Positions 1 through 7,036 are shown, counted from the first letter of the stretch. The stretch is DNA of 19,622 nt from an uncultured Oscillospiraceae bacterium (GCA_910584045.1 CAJTYO010000034.1:1-19622); one strand, 5' to 3'. The notes: a model not told the origin generated them from the letters alone. Program-made: numbers and translations.

Positions 1-550
1 CATCGAGGGCGGCATGGGCCGGGAGGCCACCGCCAAGGAGCTCTCCGGCGGCGTGATCTGCGACGGCGTGGGCTCCTTCATCTCCTCCCTGTTCAGCTCC
101 CTGCCCACCACCTCCTTCTCCCAAAACGTGGGGCTGGTGACCATGACCAAGGTGGTCAACCGGATGGCGCTGACCTGCGGAGCGGTGTTTCTTGTGCTGG
201 CGGGGTTGTCCCCGAAGCTGGCGGCGGTAATCTCCATCATGCCCCAGAGCGTCCTGGGCGGCGCGGCGGTGATGATGTTTGCCTCCATCGCCGTGTCCGG
301 CATTAAGCTGCTGACCAAATACGGCATCACCAATCGAGTGGTGACCATCGTATCCATCGCCATGGGTCTGGGTTTCGGCCTGGGGGCCACCAGCGGCGCG
401 CTGGCAGGGCTGCCCCAGGCGGTGCAGCTGATCTTCGGCGGCTCCGGAATCGTTCCCGCCGCCGTTCTGGCCATCATCCTCAATATCGCAATTCCCAAGG
501 AACAGGAGGATATGGACAACGAGGCACGGGTGAACGGAGCAGGCGGCTGA
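1..550 (+). CDS. NCS2-family nucleobase permease, C-terminal part (xanthine/uracil type)
   Basis: The open frame enters from outside the window, so the N-terminal half is missing (complete codons begin at base 2). The visible part of about 182 residues is strongly hydrophobic, with at least four membrane segments. It contains QNVGLVTMTK, a full match to the nucleobase-ascorbate transporter signature [QEP]NxGxxxxT[RKG], which lies in the substrate-binding region of H+-coupled xanthine, urate and uracil permeases. The protein ends in a short polar tail (KEQEDMDNEARVNGAGG), likely cytoplasmic. The family is clear. The substrate cannot be settled from this fragment, although the QN form of the motif is common in xanthine/urate-type members. 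Nothing visible links it to spoIVA downstream, which has its own promoter. Confidence 0.9.
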   Translation, partial: IEGGMGREATAKELSGGVICDGVGSFISSLFSSLPTTSFSQNVGLVTMTKVVNRMALTCGAVFLVLAGLSPKLAAVISIMPQSVLGGAAVMMFASIAVSGIKLLTKYGITNRVVTIVSIAMGLGFGLGATSGALAGLPQAVQLIFGGSGIVPAAVLAIILNIAIPKEQEDMDNEARVNGAGG

Positions 551-751
551 CTCCTGTAGAATGGAGGGCAGGCCTCGGCGGAAACTGCCGGATGCTGTCT
601 GGCGTGTAAACGGCAATGGGCTGGAAACCACGCGGGTTTTTGAATATGCTTTTTGATTAGATGATGTTGAGACGGCGTAAAAAAGCTTTAACTTCGTTTG
701 GATAAAGCTTAGGAGAGCTCCGGCGGAAGCCGGAGCTCTTCGCGTCCCGCG
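551..751. other. Gene-free spacer between permease and spoIVA, with two inverted repeats
   Basis: I see no credible gene here. It holds an 8-bp inverted repeat (AAGCTTTA 683-690 / TAAAGCTT 703-710) and, directly after it, an 11-bp GC-rich stem (714-724 / 729-739) with a GGAA loop. Only two Ts follow the second stem, so it is not a standard intrinsic terminator. It may still stop or protect the 3' end of the permease transcript. Confidence 0.5.
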
Positions 752-780
752 GCATATTTCCGGCCAGGCTGTCATACAGT
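752..780 (+). promoter_or_regulatory. Sigma-E promoter of spoIVA
   Basis: GCATATT (752-758), 14 bases, then CATACAGT (773-780). This fits the B. subtilis mother-cell sigma-E consensus (KMATATT, about 14 nt, CATACAnT) at nearly every position. The start of transcription would fall near 786-788. Sigma-E control of spoIVA is established in B. subtilis. Confidence 0.8.
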
Positions 781-795
781 TACATCAGCAGAACG

Positions 796-820
796 AAAAC
801 CTCCCATGCACGGAGGTTTT
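796..820 (+). other. Perfect 9-bp hairpin in the spoIVA leader
   Basis: AAAACCTCC (796-804) pairs with GGAGGTTTT (812-820) around a 7-nt loop. It would lie within the first 10 to 35 nt of the spoIVA transcript. The arm 812-816 is itself a GGAGG, but the working ribosome site appears to be the later GGGAGG at 843-848. Confidence 0.55.
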
Positions 821-853
821 ACAACAACGCGCGGCGGCGCGTGGGAGGTAACT

Positions 854-2332
854 ATGACAAATTCGGATCTCTATCAGGACATTGCCACACGCACCGGCGG
901 GTCCCTGTTCGTGGGCGTGCTGGGACCAGTCAGGACGGGAAAATCCACCTTTATCAAGCGCTTCATGGAGACCTGTGTGATCCCCAACATCGACAACGTC
1001 TACCGCCGGGAGCGGGCCATCGACGAACTGCCCCAGTCCGGCAGCGGCCGGACCATCATGACCGCCGAGCCCAAGTTCGTCCCCGAGGAGGCCGTGGACA
1101 TCGCACTGGAGGGCGGGGCCACCTTCGCGGTGCGGCTCATCGACAGTGTGGGCTACATGGTCCCCGGGGCCATGGGTCAGTTCGAGGACGGCGAGCCCAG
1201 GATGGTCATGACCCCCTGGGCCGACCATGAAATTCCCATGGCGGAGGCCGCCGAGATCGGCACAAGGAAAGTCATCCAGGAGCACTCCACCGTGGGCGTT
1301 GTCATCACCACCGACGGCTCCATCACCGACATCCCCCGGGAGGACTATCTGGAAGCGGAGGAGCGGGTCATTACCGAATTACAGGCGCTGGGCAAGCCCT
1401 TTGTGGTACTGCTCAACTCCACCGACCCCCGGGGCAGCCGGGCGGCCAGTATCAGCCGGGACATCGCCAGCCGTTTCGCCGTACAGTGCCTGCCGGTGAA
1501 CTGCCTGGAGCTGACGGAGGAGTCCATCACCTATATCATCAAGTCCATTCTGTATGAGTTCCCCCTGCGGGAGCTGCGTTTCTTCCTGCCGGCCTGGGTG
1601 GACGCTCTGCCGGTGGGCCACCCCATCCAGGCGGCGGTGTACGGGGTTGTCCGGGACGGCGGCGGCAAAATGGCCCACATCCGGGATGTGGAGCCGATGG
1701 TAAAGGAGATGGGTGAGCAGGACAACATCTCCCTGAGCCGGGTGCTGTCCATCGATCTGGGACGCGGCGTGGCCTCGGCGGAGCTGCAGCTGCCCCGGTC
1801 GCTGTTCTATGAGACCCTCTCCGCTCAATCCGGCTTCACCGTCTGTGACGACGGGGACCTGATGGAGCTGCTGACGGAGCTGGCAGGCGTGAAAGCCCGA
1901 TTTGACAAAGTGTCCGACGCCCTGACAAACGTCTATGAAACCGGGTACGGCATTGTCATGCCCACTATGGAAGAGCTGGAGCTGGAGGAGCCGGAAATCA
2001 TGCGCCAGGGCGGGCGGTACGGCGTGAAGCTGAAAGCCAGCGCCCCATCGGTCCATATGTTCAAGGTGGACATCGAATCCACCGTGTCCCCCATTGTTGG
2101 CAATGAGAAGCAGAGCGAGGACATGGTCAACTATCTCATGGATAAGTTCAGCGGCGACCCCACCCAAATCTGGGAGAGCAACATCTTCGGCCGCAGCTTC
2201 CATGAACTGGTTAATGAGGACCTGCAGGCCAAGCTTTACAGAATGCCCATGGACGCGCGGCTGAAGTTCCAGGAAACCCTGCAAAGAATCGTCAACGAGG
2301 GCAGCGGAGGGCTGATCTGCATCATTCTGTGA
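854..2332 (+). CDS. spoIVA: SpoIVA, spore coat morphogenetic ATPase
   Basis: SpoIVA polymerises with ATP hydrolysis on the mother-cell face of the forespore and forms the basement layer of the spore coat. The product is 492 residues, the same length as B. subtilis SpoIVA, and aligns throughout from memory. The Walker A motif GPVRTGKST has its lysine at residue 30, followed by the switch-region TIMT (residues 67-70), IDSVGY (Walker B region) and QEHSTVGVVITTDG. It ends in the conserved NEGSGGLICIIL. An ATG 48 bases upstream (806) is in frame, but the start at 854 has GGGAGG 5 nt before it and gives the conserved N-terminus (DIATRTGG). A sigma-E promoter lies upstream and an intrinsic terminator follows, so the gene is a single transcription unit. 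Confidence 0.97.
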   Translation: MTNSDLYQDIATRTGGSLFVGVLGPVRTGKSTFIKRFMETCVIPNIDNVYRRERAIDELPQSGSGRTIMTAEPKFVPEEAVDIALEGGATFAVRLIDSVGYMVPGAMGQFEDGEPRMVMTPWADHEIPMAEAAEIGTRKVIQEHSTVGVVITTDGSITDIPREDYLEAEERVITELQALGKPFVVLLNSTDPRGSRAASISRDIASRFAVQCLPVNCLELTEESITYIIKSILYEFPLRELRFFLPAWVDALPVGHPIQAAVYGVVRDGGGKMAHIRDVEPMVKEMGEQDNISLSRVLSIDLGRGVASAELQLPRSLFYETLSAQSGFTVCDDGDLMELLTELAGVKARFDKVSDALTNVYETGYGIVMPTMEELELEEPEIMRQGGRYGVKLKASAPSVHMFKVDIESTVSPIVGNEKQSEDMVNYLMDKFSGDPTQIWESNIFGRSFHELVNEDLQAKLYRMPMDARLKFQETLQRIVNEGSGGLICIIL

Positions 2333-2358
2333 GATCGCCCACCGAACAAAATGGGATT

Positions 2359-2395
2359 CTATCGCTCGGAGGCTCTCTCCGGGCGATAGTTTTTT
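2359..2395 (+). terminator. Intrinsic terminator of spoIVA
   Basis: A 13-bp stem (2359-2371 / 2377-2389, with one G-U pair) and a 5-nt loop are followed by six Ts (2390-2395), starting 27 bases after the spoIVA stop. The minus-strand operon converges on the same hairpin. In that direction the T run is weaker (TTTT after about 6 nt), so it may work only partly for that operon. Confidence 0.9.
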
Positions 2396-2412
2396 ACAGA
2401 AGGCGGGGCGCT

Positions 2413-3198
2413 TTACCGCCAGCTCACCCTGGCCGGATTCCGGGGGGCGGTACGACGGAAGCAGAGGTCGGTACGGCCGATTATCAGACAGCTATCAATG
2501 GTCCGCTTCTCCGTGAGGCCAAAGTACTCCCGCAGCTCCGGATCTCCGTCGATCGCCCGGGTGGCAAAGCCGCAGTACAGAGCCCCCAGGCCCAGTGCGT
2601 GGGCCATCAGCTCCATATTGGCCAGGGCCAGCGCACCGTCCACGGGGCGCTCGGAGGTAACCACGATCATCTGATTTCCTCCGTAAAAGAGCGTATCCGG
2701 CTGATCCGGGTGAGCCAAATACTTCTCATACCGCCGCAGGAGCAGCTTACGTCCCTTTTCCCGGGAAAAGCGAGCGAAGCTTTTCCATATCTTGGGGCGC
2801 ACAACCTCAAAATCCTCGTCCAGCACAGTGAAGGCCACAGTCTGGCTGTTGGTGCTGGTAGGCGCACAGCGACCGGCCTCCAGCAGCAGCTCCAGTTCCC
2901 CGCGGGAAACCTTCTCCCCCGTGAAGCGGCGAATGCTGCGGCGGAAACGCATGGCGTTGAGCAGTACCGCCGGATTCAGGTCGAAGGACACAGGATCATA
3001 GGGGATAGGCTCCTCCAGCGCCGGCATGGCGGGCGCACCGGTGGGGCATATGGCTACGCACTGGCCACAGCCAAAGCACCACGTCTTGTTGCACCGGTAT
3101 GTCCCATCCTCCCGCCGGACAATGGCATGGACGGCGCAGTTTTGGGCGCACAGACCACAGCCGGTGCAGAGGGCGGCGTTGATTTCTACCATTTCCAT
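2413..3198 (-). CDS. Nitroreductase with N-terminal 2x[4Fe-4S] ferredoxin domain
   Basis: Residues 1-60 form a bacterial ferredoxin domain with two cysteine clusters, CTGCGLCAQNC and CFGCGQCVAICP. The rest is an FMN-dependent nitroreductase fold (FRRSIRRFTGEKV near the start, then GRCAPTSTNSQ, then a Gly-rich ALGLGALYCG segment). This fusion is widespread in anaerobic Clostridia, and its physiological substrates are mostly unknown. The ferredoxin part probably passes electrons to the flavin. The frame begins ATG GAA ATG. GGAGG at 3202-3206 lies only 3 nt from the first ATG and 9 nt from the one at 3192, so the true start may be 3192. It is the last gene of the minus-strand operon, 27 nt after the DUF4130 gene. 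Confidence 0.92.
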   Translation of the reverse strand: MEMVEINAALCTGCGLCAQNCAVHAIVRREDGTYRCNKTWCFGCGQCVAICPTGAPAMPALEEPIPYDPVSFDLNPAVLLNAMRFRRSIRRFTGEKVSRGELELLLEAGRCAPTSTNSQTVAFTVLDEDFEVVRPKIWKSFARFSREKGRKLLLRRYEKYLAHPDQPDTLFYGGNQMIVVTSERPVDGALALANMELMAHALGLGALYCGFATRAIDGDPELREYFGLTEKRTIDSCLIIGRTDLCFRRTAPRNPARVSWR

Positions 3199-3225
3199 CC
3201 GCCTCCCCCCTTGGTTTTTTTGCGT

Positions 3226-4065
3226 TTATATGTCCGAAACTGTGTCGTCATTTGTCTCTCTTCCTCCTACTATTCGTCCGGCAGGCCGGTTCTCCCCCGA
3301 CAGCGGGCCTGCTGCCGATGTGAAGTGCGCCTCGTCCTGAAATTCCGTCATGGTCTCCCAGTAGCGTTTAGGCATGTTAGACATCCGCAGGCGCGGGTTG
3401 CGGCGCTCCCGGATCTCTATTGTGTCATAAAAGCGCTTCCACAGCTGCCGGTACTGGGCCTCCCGGGCCGACGGTGCAGCCATCTGAAAATCCTCCATGG
3501 GCAGGATGGCCCATCGGCCCGGTTGGTGGACAAGGGCCTCGTGATTCGTCCGGTCATACAGCAAAAACCTCTCGTTGTACATTCGGTCGCAGAAGTGGAA
3601 CCTCAGCAGGGGCAGCACCCGATTTTTCGGCTTGATTTCCCCCGCCAGGGTCCCCTCAAACTCCGAAAAACGGACAAAGCCCTTCAGCAGGTGGACCTCC
3701 CCGTCCAGATGCCGCACGGCCTTCAGCACGGGCAGCACAGACTCGTCGCTGATGCGGCGCAGGAGCGGCCGCCCCACCACATAGAGCGAGCGGATAAAGC
3801 GGTAGAGAATCTGTTCCCTGTTGGGAGCGCAGGTGAGAAAGCCCTTGTAAACCAGCTCTTTGGCGTATGGGTCAATTTTCTCCAGGCTCACCAGGATGCG
3901 TCTGGCGCGGCGGTCGTCCGTCTCCACCTGACGGGCAGGAAACAACGAGGGAATCAGATGATCCTCGTCCTGAAACTGAGCCGGGTATTCCTTGCTGACG
4001 TAGCTCTCGAAAACGCAGCTGAGAAATCCATTGAAGGTCCCGTCATAGCGGTAAATTATTTCCAT
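3226..4065 (-). CDS. TIGR03915-type probable DNA metabolism protein (DUF4130)
   Basis: The 279-residue product begins MEIIYRYDGTFNGFLSCVFESY. It continues with a long basic middle part and AQYRQLWKRFYDTIEIRERRNPRLRMSNMPKRYW, the recognisable pattern of the SAM_7_link/DUF4130 family. In other bacteria the family is encoded next to, and sometimes fused with a uracil-DNA-glycosylase-like domain near, a radical SAM protein of the TIGR03916 type. That partner is present here at 5655-6923. No glycosylase domain is fused in this copy. A start at 4131 would add 22 residues that look unlike the family. I chose 4065 because GGAGG (complement of 4074-4078) sits 8 nt upstream. The biochemical activity is unknown; a role in DNA repair or modification is inferred from its partner. 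Confidence 0.85.
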   Translation of the reverse strand: MEIIYRYDGTFNGFLSCVFESYVSKEYPAQFQDEDHLIPSLFPARQVETDDRRARRILVSLEKIDPYAKELVYKGFLTCAPNREQILYRFIRSLYVVGRPLLRRISDESVLPVLKAVRHLDGEVHLLKGFVRFSEFEGTLAGEIKPKNRVLPLLRFHFCDRMYNERFLLYDRTNHEALVHQPGRWAILPMEDFQMAAPSAREAQYRQLWKRFYDTIEIRERRNPRLRMSNMPKRYWETMTEFQDEAHFTSAAGPLSGENRPAGRIVGGRETNDDTVSDI

Positions 4066-4081
4066 GGGCGCTCCCTCCCCG

Positions 4082-4444
4082 TCATGACAAGGACATCTCC
4101 TTTCTCCAGGAGGGGGCAGGACCAATGTCACCCCAGTATTCCTCCATATACTCGATCTTGCCGTTTCGCCACCGGTAGAATGTCACCACACGGAAAGCGC
4201 CGTCTCCATCCTCCGGCCAGATCTTTGCCACAGAATAGCTGCCGTCCACAGCAATCTTTTCCACCCTGCCGCGCCATCGGCCCGGATAGTCGCAATTCGC
4301 ACGGAGATAGCCAGCCAGATCAAACCGTTCGTCTGTGTTGGGCCAGAGGATCTGCGCGTCAACGGTGAAGAAGCGCAGAAGCGTCTCCTCATCCTGCCCG
4401 GCTATCGCCTGCCAGAGAGTGCGGATCGTGGTTTCTATATCCAT
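4082..4444 (-). CDS. NTF2/SnoaL-like small protein
   Basis: The 120-residue protein has the pattern of the NTF2-like cone fold: an N-terminal helix pair (TIRTLWQAIAGQDEETLLRFF), then alternating beta strands ending in FRVVTFYRWRNGKIEYMEEYWGD, the usual last strands of SnoaL-like proteins. Such proteins are small-ligand isomerases, hydratases or binding proteins, and the ligand cannot be predicted. GGGAGGTGAGGGG lies just upstream of the ATG. It sits between the RidA-like gene (9-nt gap) and the DUF4130 gene (16-nt gap), so it is surely co-transcribed with them. Confidence 0.75.
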   Translation of the reverse strand: MDIETTIRTLWQAIAGQDEETLLRFFTVDAQILWPNTDERFDLAGYLRANCDYPGRWRGRVEKIAVDGSYSVAKIWPEDGDGAFRVVTFYRWRNGKIEYMEEYWGDIGPAPSWRKEMSLS

Positions 4445-4453
4445 AACGGCCCC

Positions 4454-4819
4454 TCACCTCCCAACTCGCGGCCTATAGGCGATCGCGTCCATCTGGCACA
4501 AGCAGGACGGAGCGATAAAACTCGTGACAACCGTGGTCCGCGCCGGCGCACCGTTTGGAAAGTACTCCCTGAACACATCCGCACCCCTGCGGAAATCGCG
4601 GGGGTCTTTGATGTAGTAGTTGAGCTGGACAATATCACTGAGCGATGCGCCAACCGCCGCCAGCGTACGCGCCATGCTCTCAAAGGTTTCTCGGGTCTGG
4701 TGGACGACGTCGTCCACATCTTGGCCGCCGCCGTGGTGGGCCAGAAAAATATAGTCCCCCGATGTGACACAGGAGGAGCAGGTGTCATCTCCGTAGTGGT
4801 TGGGTATTCTGGTCAGCAT
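4454..4819 (-). CDS. RidA-family protein (YjgF/YER057c/UK114)
   Basis: The product is 121 residues. It shows the family pattern: TSGDYIFLAHHGG near the N-terminus, QTRETFESMARTLAAVGASLSDIVQLNYYIKDPRDF in the middle, then PARTTVVTSF and a final MDAIAY strand. RidA proteins deaminate reactive enamine/imine intermediates. The active-site arginine (E. coli Arg105, in PARTT) is kept. The residue matching E. coli Glu120 is Gln here (CQMDAIAY instead of xEIEAIA), so this may be a non-canonical Rid subfamily member. The frame is open for another 120 codons upstream, but that part overlaps the VOC gene and is not protein-like. The start at 4819 has GGGAGG 8 nt upstream. Confidence 0.85.
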   Translation of the reverse strand: MLTRIPNHYGDDTCSSCVTSGDYIFLAHHGGGQDVDDVVHQTRETFESMARTLAAVGASLSDIVQLNYYIKDPRDFRRGADVFREYFPNGAPARTTVVTSFIAPSCLCQMDAIAYRPRVGR

Positions 4820-4832
4820 CAAGCACACCTCC

Positions 4833-5204
4833 CTATTTTTTGCACAGGCAGAAGGGATGTCCCGCCGGGTCCAGCAGGGTGACAAACTCCTCCTTGCCTC
4901 CAAACTGGGCCGCCGTCTTAACGGCGCCCAGCGCCTCCGCACGGGCGACAGCCTGGGGGACGCTCTCCACTTGGAAGTCGAAATGCATCTGCTTTTGCTG
5001 CCGCCCGTCCTCCTCCGGCCACACCGGCGGCACGTAGTCCGGCTCAGCGGCAAACAAAAAGACAACTCCGTTGGAGCTGCGCACGGCACAGTGGCCGTAC
5101 ATCCGGCAGGGCTCCCAGTACAGCAGCTCGCTGTAAAAACGCTGCAGCAGCGCCTCGTCGCCACAGTCCACCATGACATTCCCCAAAACAGCTTCTTCTC
5201 TCAT
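4833..5204 (-). CDS. VOC-superfamily (glyoxalase-like) protein
   Basis: The 123-residue protein has two beta-alpha-beta-beta-beta modules typical of vicinal-oxygen-chelate proteins. The first starts LGNVMVDCGDEALLQRFYSELL. The second has HFDFQVESVPQAVARAEALGA and closes with EFVTLLDPAGHPFCLCKK, a common ending in Glyoxalase_6-type members. Substrate and metal use are unknown. The open frame extends 32 codons further upstream, but the ATG at 5204 is preceded by GGGGAGG at 5-nt spacing and gives the normal family length. It lies in the minus-strand operon, 13 nt before the RidA-like gene. Confidence 0.85.
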   Translation of the reverse strand: MREEAVLGNVMVDCGDEALLQRFYSELLYWEPCRMYGHCAVRSSNGVVFLFAAEPDYVPPVWPEEDGRQQKQMHFDFQVESVPQAVARAEALGAVKTAAQFGGKEEFVTLLDPAGHPFCLCKK

Positions 5205-5226
5205 ATGAACCTCCCCAAAAATATTT

Positions 5227-5643
5227 TCAGAGCCCCACGGCCCCGCCGCCAAAAGACGGTTCACAGCTATCCCTATAGGGATCATACTGGTCCGGCTCAC
5301 AGCAATATTCCGTCAGCGTGGCAATCTTTTCATCTTCCGCCCAGCGGATCACGGACACCCCCTCAAATCCGGATGGTGACTCGTCCCCCATCTGACAGCG
5401 GAAGTGCCAGGTCACCGCGGTCTGGTCCCCGCGTGGAAAAAGCGGCGGATATCCCAAGCCAGTACGCGGCCCCGGGTGCTCCACTCCCGAAACCAGTGCG
5501 CCACGGACTCCACACCGCAGTAAACCGGTCCCCAGCTTTCCGTATAGACCACATCTGAAGCAAAAACATCCCGTATGCCCAAATCCTCCCCCCGCAGCCA
5601 CATATCAAACCACAGGCGAATTATCCTCTTCCCTTGCGCTCAC
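5227..5643 (-). pseudogene. SnoaL-like gene broken by two single-base indels
   Basis: Three frame pieces together make one SnoaL-like protein. A GTG at 5643, 11 nt after the radical SAM stop and preceded by GGTGAGGTG, starts VSAREE. The middle, RLWFDMWLRGEDLGIRD through RGRVLAWDIRRFFHAG, is in another frame. The end, DQTAVTWHFRC through EPDQYDPY, is back in the GTG frame. Removing one G at the cc of 5625-5626 and adding one G to the run at 5427-5430 would give one continuous protein of about 138 residues (MSAREEIIRLWFDMWL...). As written, no frame makes it; the middle frame stops soon after RFFHAG. Either the gene is decayed, or there are two assembly errors. Both sites are short runs of C/G. 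Confidence 0.75.
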
Positions 5644-5654
5644 AGTGCAACACC

Positions 5655-6923
5655 TCACCCTACGCGGTCAAACAGGCTCATCTGTTCCAGCTCCACCCCC
5701 GGCAGCGCGGCCCGTTCAGAGGCAATCAGACCTCTTAAAATGCTGTCCGGCTGCAATTTCAAGCCGTCCAGTATTTTCCCTTTACAGGTTATGAAATACT
5801 GCGCCCTTTTCATGACAACGCCCATTTTTCGCAGGTCCTCATGCTCCAGCTTCCTGGCACGGCGGGCGTACAGGATACGGCTTACGGACACTGTCCCCAC
5901 TCCCGGCACCCGCAGCAGCTCCTCCCGTCCGGCGGTGTTTATTTCCACCGGGAAAAACTCCGGATGCTTCAGCGCCCAGCTGCACTTGGGGTCCACCAGA
6001 GGGTTGAAATTTGGATCGTCCTCATCCAGCAGCTCCTCGGCCCGGAAGCCGTAAAATCGCAGCAGCCAGTCCGCCTGATACAGCCGATGTTCACGCAGCA
6101 GCGGCGGCTTGGTATTCAGCGCAGGCAGCAGTGTGTTCTCCACCACCGGCACATAGGCGGAATAAAAAACGCGCTTGAGCCGGTATTTGTCATACAGCGA
6201 CTGGGTCAGCGACAGGATGTGCCGGTCCGAGTCCGGGGTGGCTCCGATGATCATCTGGGTGCTCTGGCCGGCGGGGGCGAAGCGGGGCGTGTGGCGGTAT
6301 TTCACAAGTTCCTCCCTGTTCTCCAGCAGGGTGCTCTTGATCAGTCCCATAGGGCGGAAAATGGCCTTCCGGCTCTTGTTTGGAGCCAAGGTGGTCAGCC
6401 CCTTTTCCGACGGCAGCTCGATGTTCACGCTCAGGCGGTCCGCCAACAGCCCCAGACGGGTTACCAGCTCTGGACTGGTTCCAGGGATGGCCTTGGCGTG
6501 GATGTAGCCGTTGAAGCGGTATTGATTGCGCAGCAGATCGAGGCAGCGGATCATCCGTTCGGTGGTGTAGTCCGGGCTGACCAGTACGCCGGATGACAGA
6601 AAGAGTCCCTCGATGTAGTTCCGCCGATAGAATTGGATGGTCAGGTCCGCCAGCTCCTCGGGGGTGAACACCGCCCGCCGGGTATCGTTGGAGCAGCGGT
6701 TGACACAGTATTTGCAGTCGTAGACGCAGCAGTTGGTCATCAGCACCTTCAGCAGCGTCACACACCGTCCGTCGCCAGAGAAGGTATGGCAGCAGCCGGC
6801 TATAGAGGAGGAGGTGTTGCCGATCCCCCCCTTCACATGTCCCCGCCGGGCTCCGCTGGAGGTGCAGGCCGCGTCGTACTTGGCTGCGTCAGTCAATATG
6901 GTCAGCTTGTCCATTACATCCAT
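5655..6923 (-). CDS. Putative DNA modification/repair radical SAM protein (TIGR03916 type)
   Basis: The 422-residue protein begins with a cysteine-rich part (DAACTSSGARRG, GCCHTFSGDGRC). The radical SAM motif CVYDCKYC follows (Cys66, Cys70, Cys73; CxxxCxxC), which binds the [4Fe-4S] cluster that cleaves S-adenosylmethionine. From about residue 327 there is a helix-hairpin-helix, EINTAGREELLRVPGVGTVS, a non-specific DNA-binding motif. This combination defines the family named for its link with a DUF4130/UDG-type protein, which is found at 3226-4065. The reaction is not known. GGGAG lies 7 nt before the ATG at 6923; an in-frame ATG at 6914 is less well placed. It is the first gene of the minus-strand operon, with a consensus promoter and a possible LexA site. 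Confidence 0.9.
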   Translation of the reverse strand: MDVMDKLTILTDAAKYDAACTSSGARRGHVKGGIGNTSSSIAGCCHTFSGDGRCVTLLKVLMTNCCVYDCKYCVNRCSNDTRRAVFTPEELADLTIQFYRRNYIEGLFLSSGVLVSPDYTTERMIRCLDLLRNQYRFNGYIHAKAIPGTSPELVTRLGLLADRLSVNIELPSEKGLTTLAPNKSRKAIFRPMGLIKSTLLENREELVKYRHTPRFAPAGQSTQMIIGATPDSDRHILSLTQSLYDKYRLKRVFYSAYVPVVENTLLPALNTKPPLLREHRLYQADWLLRFYGFRAEELLDEDDPNFNPLVDPKCSWALKHPEFFPVEINTAGREELLRVPGVGTVSVSRILYARRARKLEHEDLRKMGVVMKRAQYFITCKGKILDGLKLQPDSILRGLIASERAALPGVELEQMSLFDRVG

Positions 6924-6941
6924 AGTGCTGCTCCCATCTCA

Positions 6942-6953
6942 AAACATTCGTTC
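6942..6953 (-). promoter_or_regulatory. Candidate LexA (DinR) box
   Basis: The minus strand reads GAACGAATGTTT, matching the core of the Gram-positive LexA box GAACRNRYGTTY at every defined position. It lies 8 bases after the -10 hexamer of the radical SAM promoter, so it covers the start of transcription, where a repressor would block it. No LexA gene is in the window, so SOS control is inferred. Confidence 0.6.
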
Positions 6954-6961
6954 TGTTTTTT

Positions 6962-6990
6962 ATTATAGAACAAACGGCCTAATCTGTCAA
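6962..6990 (-). promoter_or_regulatory. Sigma-A promoter of the radical SAM operon
   Basis: On the minus strand TTGACA (6990-6985), a 17-base spacer and TATAAT (6967-6962) give an exact sigma-A consensus. Transcription should start near 6955. A promoter this strong usually needs a repressor, which fits the adjacent LexA-like site. Confidence 0.9.
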
Positions 6991-7007
6991 GCACTTTTTT
7001 ATTTTTC

Positions 7008-7036
7008 TTGACAAGACAATCGATCGTTGGTATGCT
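7008..7036 (+). promoter_or_regulatory. Sigma-A promoter of the TetR operon
   Basis: TTGACA (7008-7013), 17 bases, TATGCT (7031-7036). TATACT at 7036-7041 would need a 22-base spacer and is less likely. The promoter is back to back with that of the radical SAM operon, the two -35 boxes being 17 bases apart. Confidence 0.8.

Noticed and set aside
806..853. An N-terminal extension of SpoIVA from the ATG at 806
   Set aside because: That ATG lies in the loop of the leader hairpin without a ribosome site. The start at 854 has GGGAGG and gives exactly the B. subtilis length.
2329..4368. A 679-codon open frame on the plus strand
   Set aside because: It is antisense to nitroreductase, DUF4130 and NTF2-like genes, which have clear family motifs and ribosome sites. 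The plus-strand translation has no recognisable domain and comes from high GC.
4454..5179. A long 241-residue version of the RidA-like gene
   Set aside because: The first 120 residues are read out of frame through the VOC gene and are rich in Arg, Ser and Cys without a domain. The ATG at 4819 has a good ribosome site.
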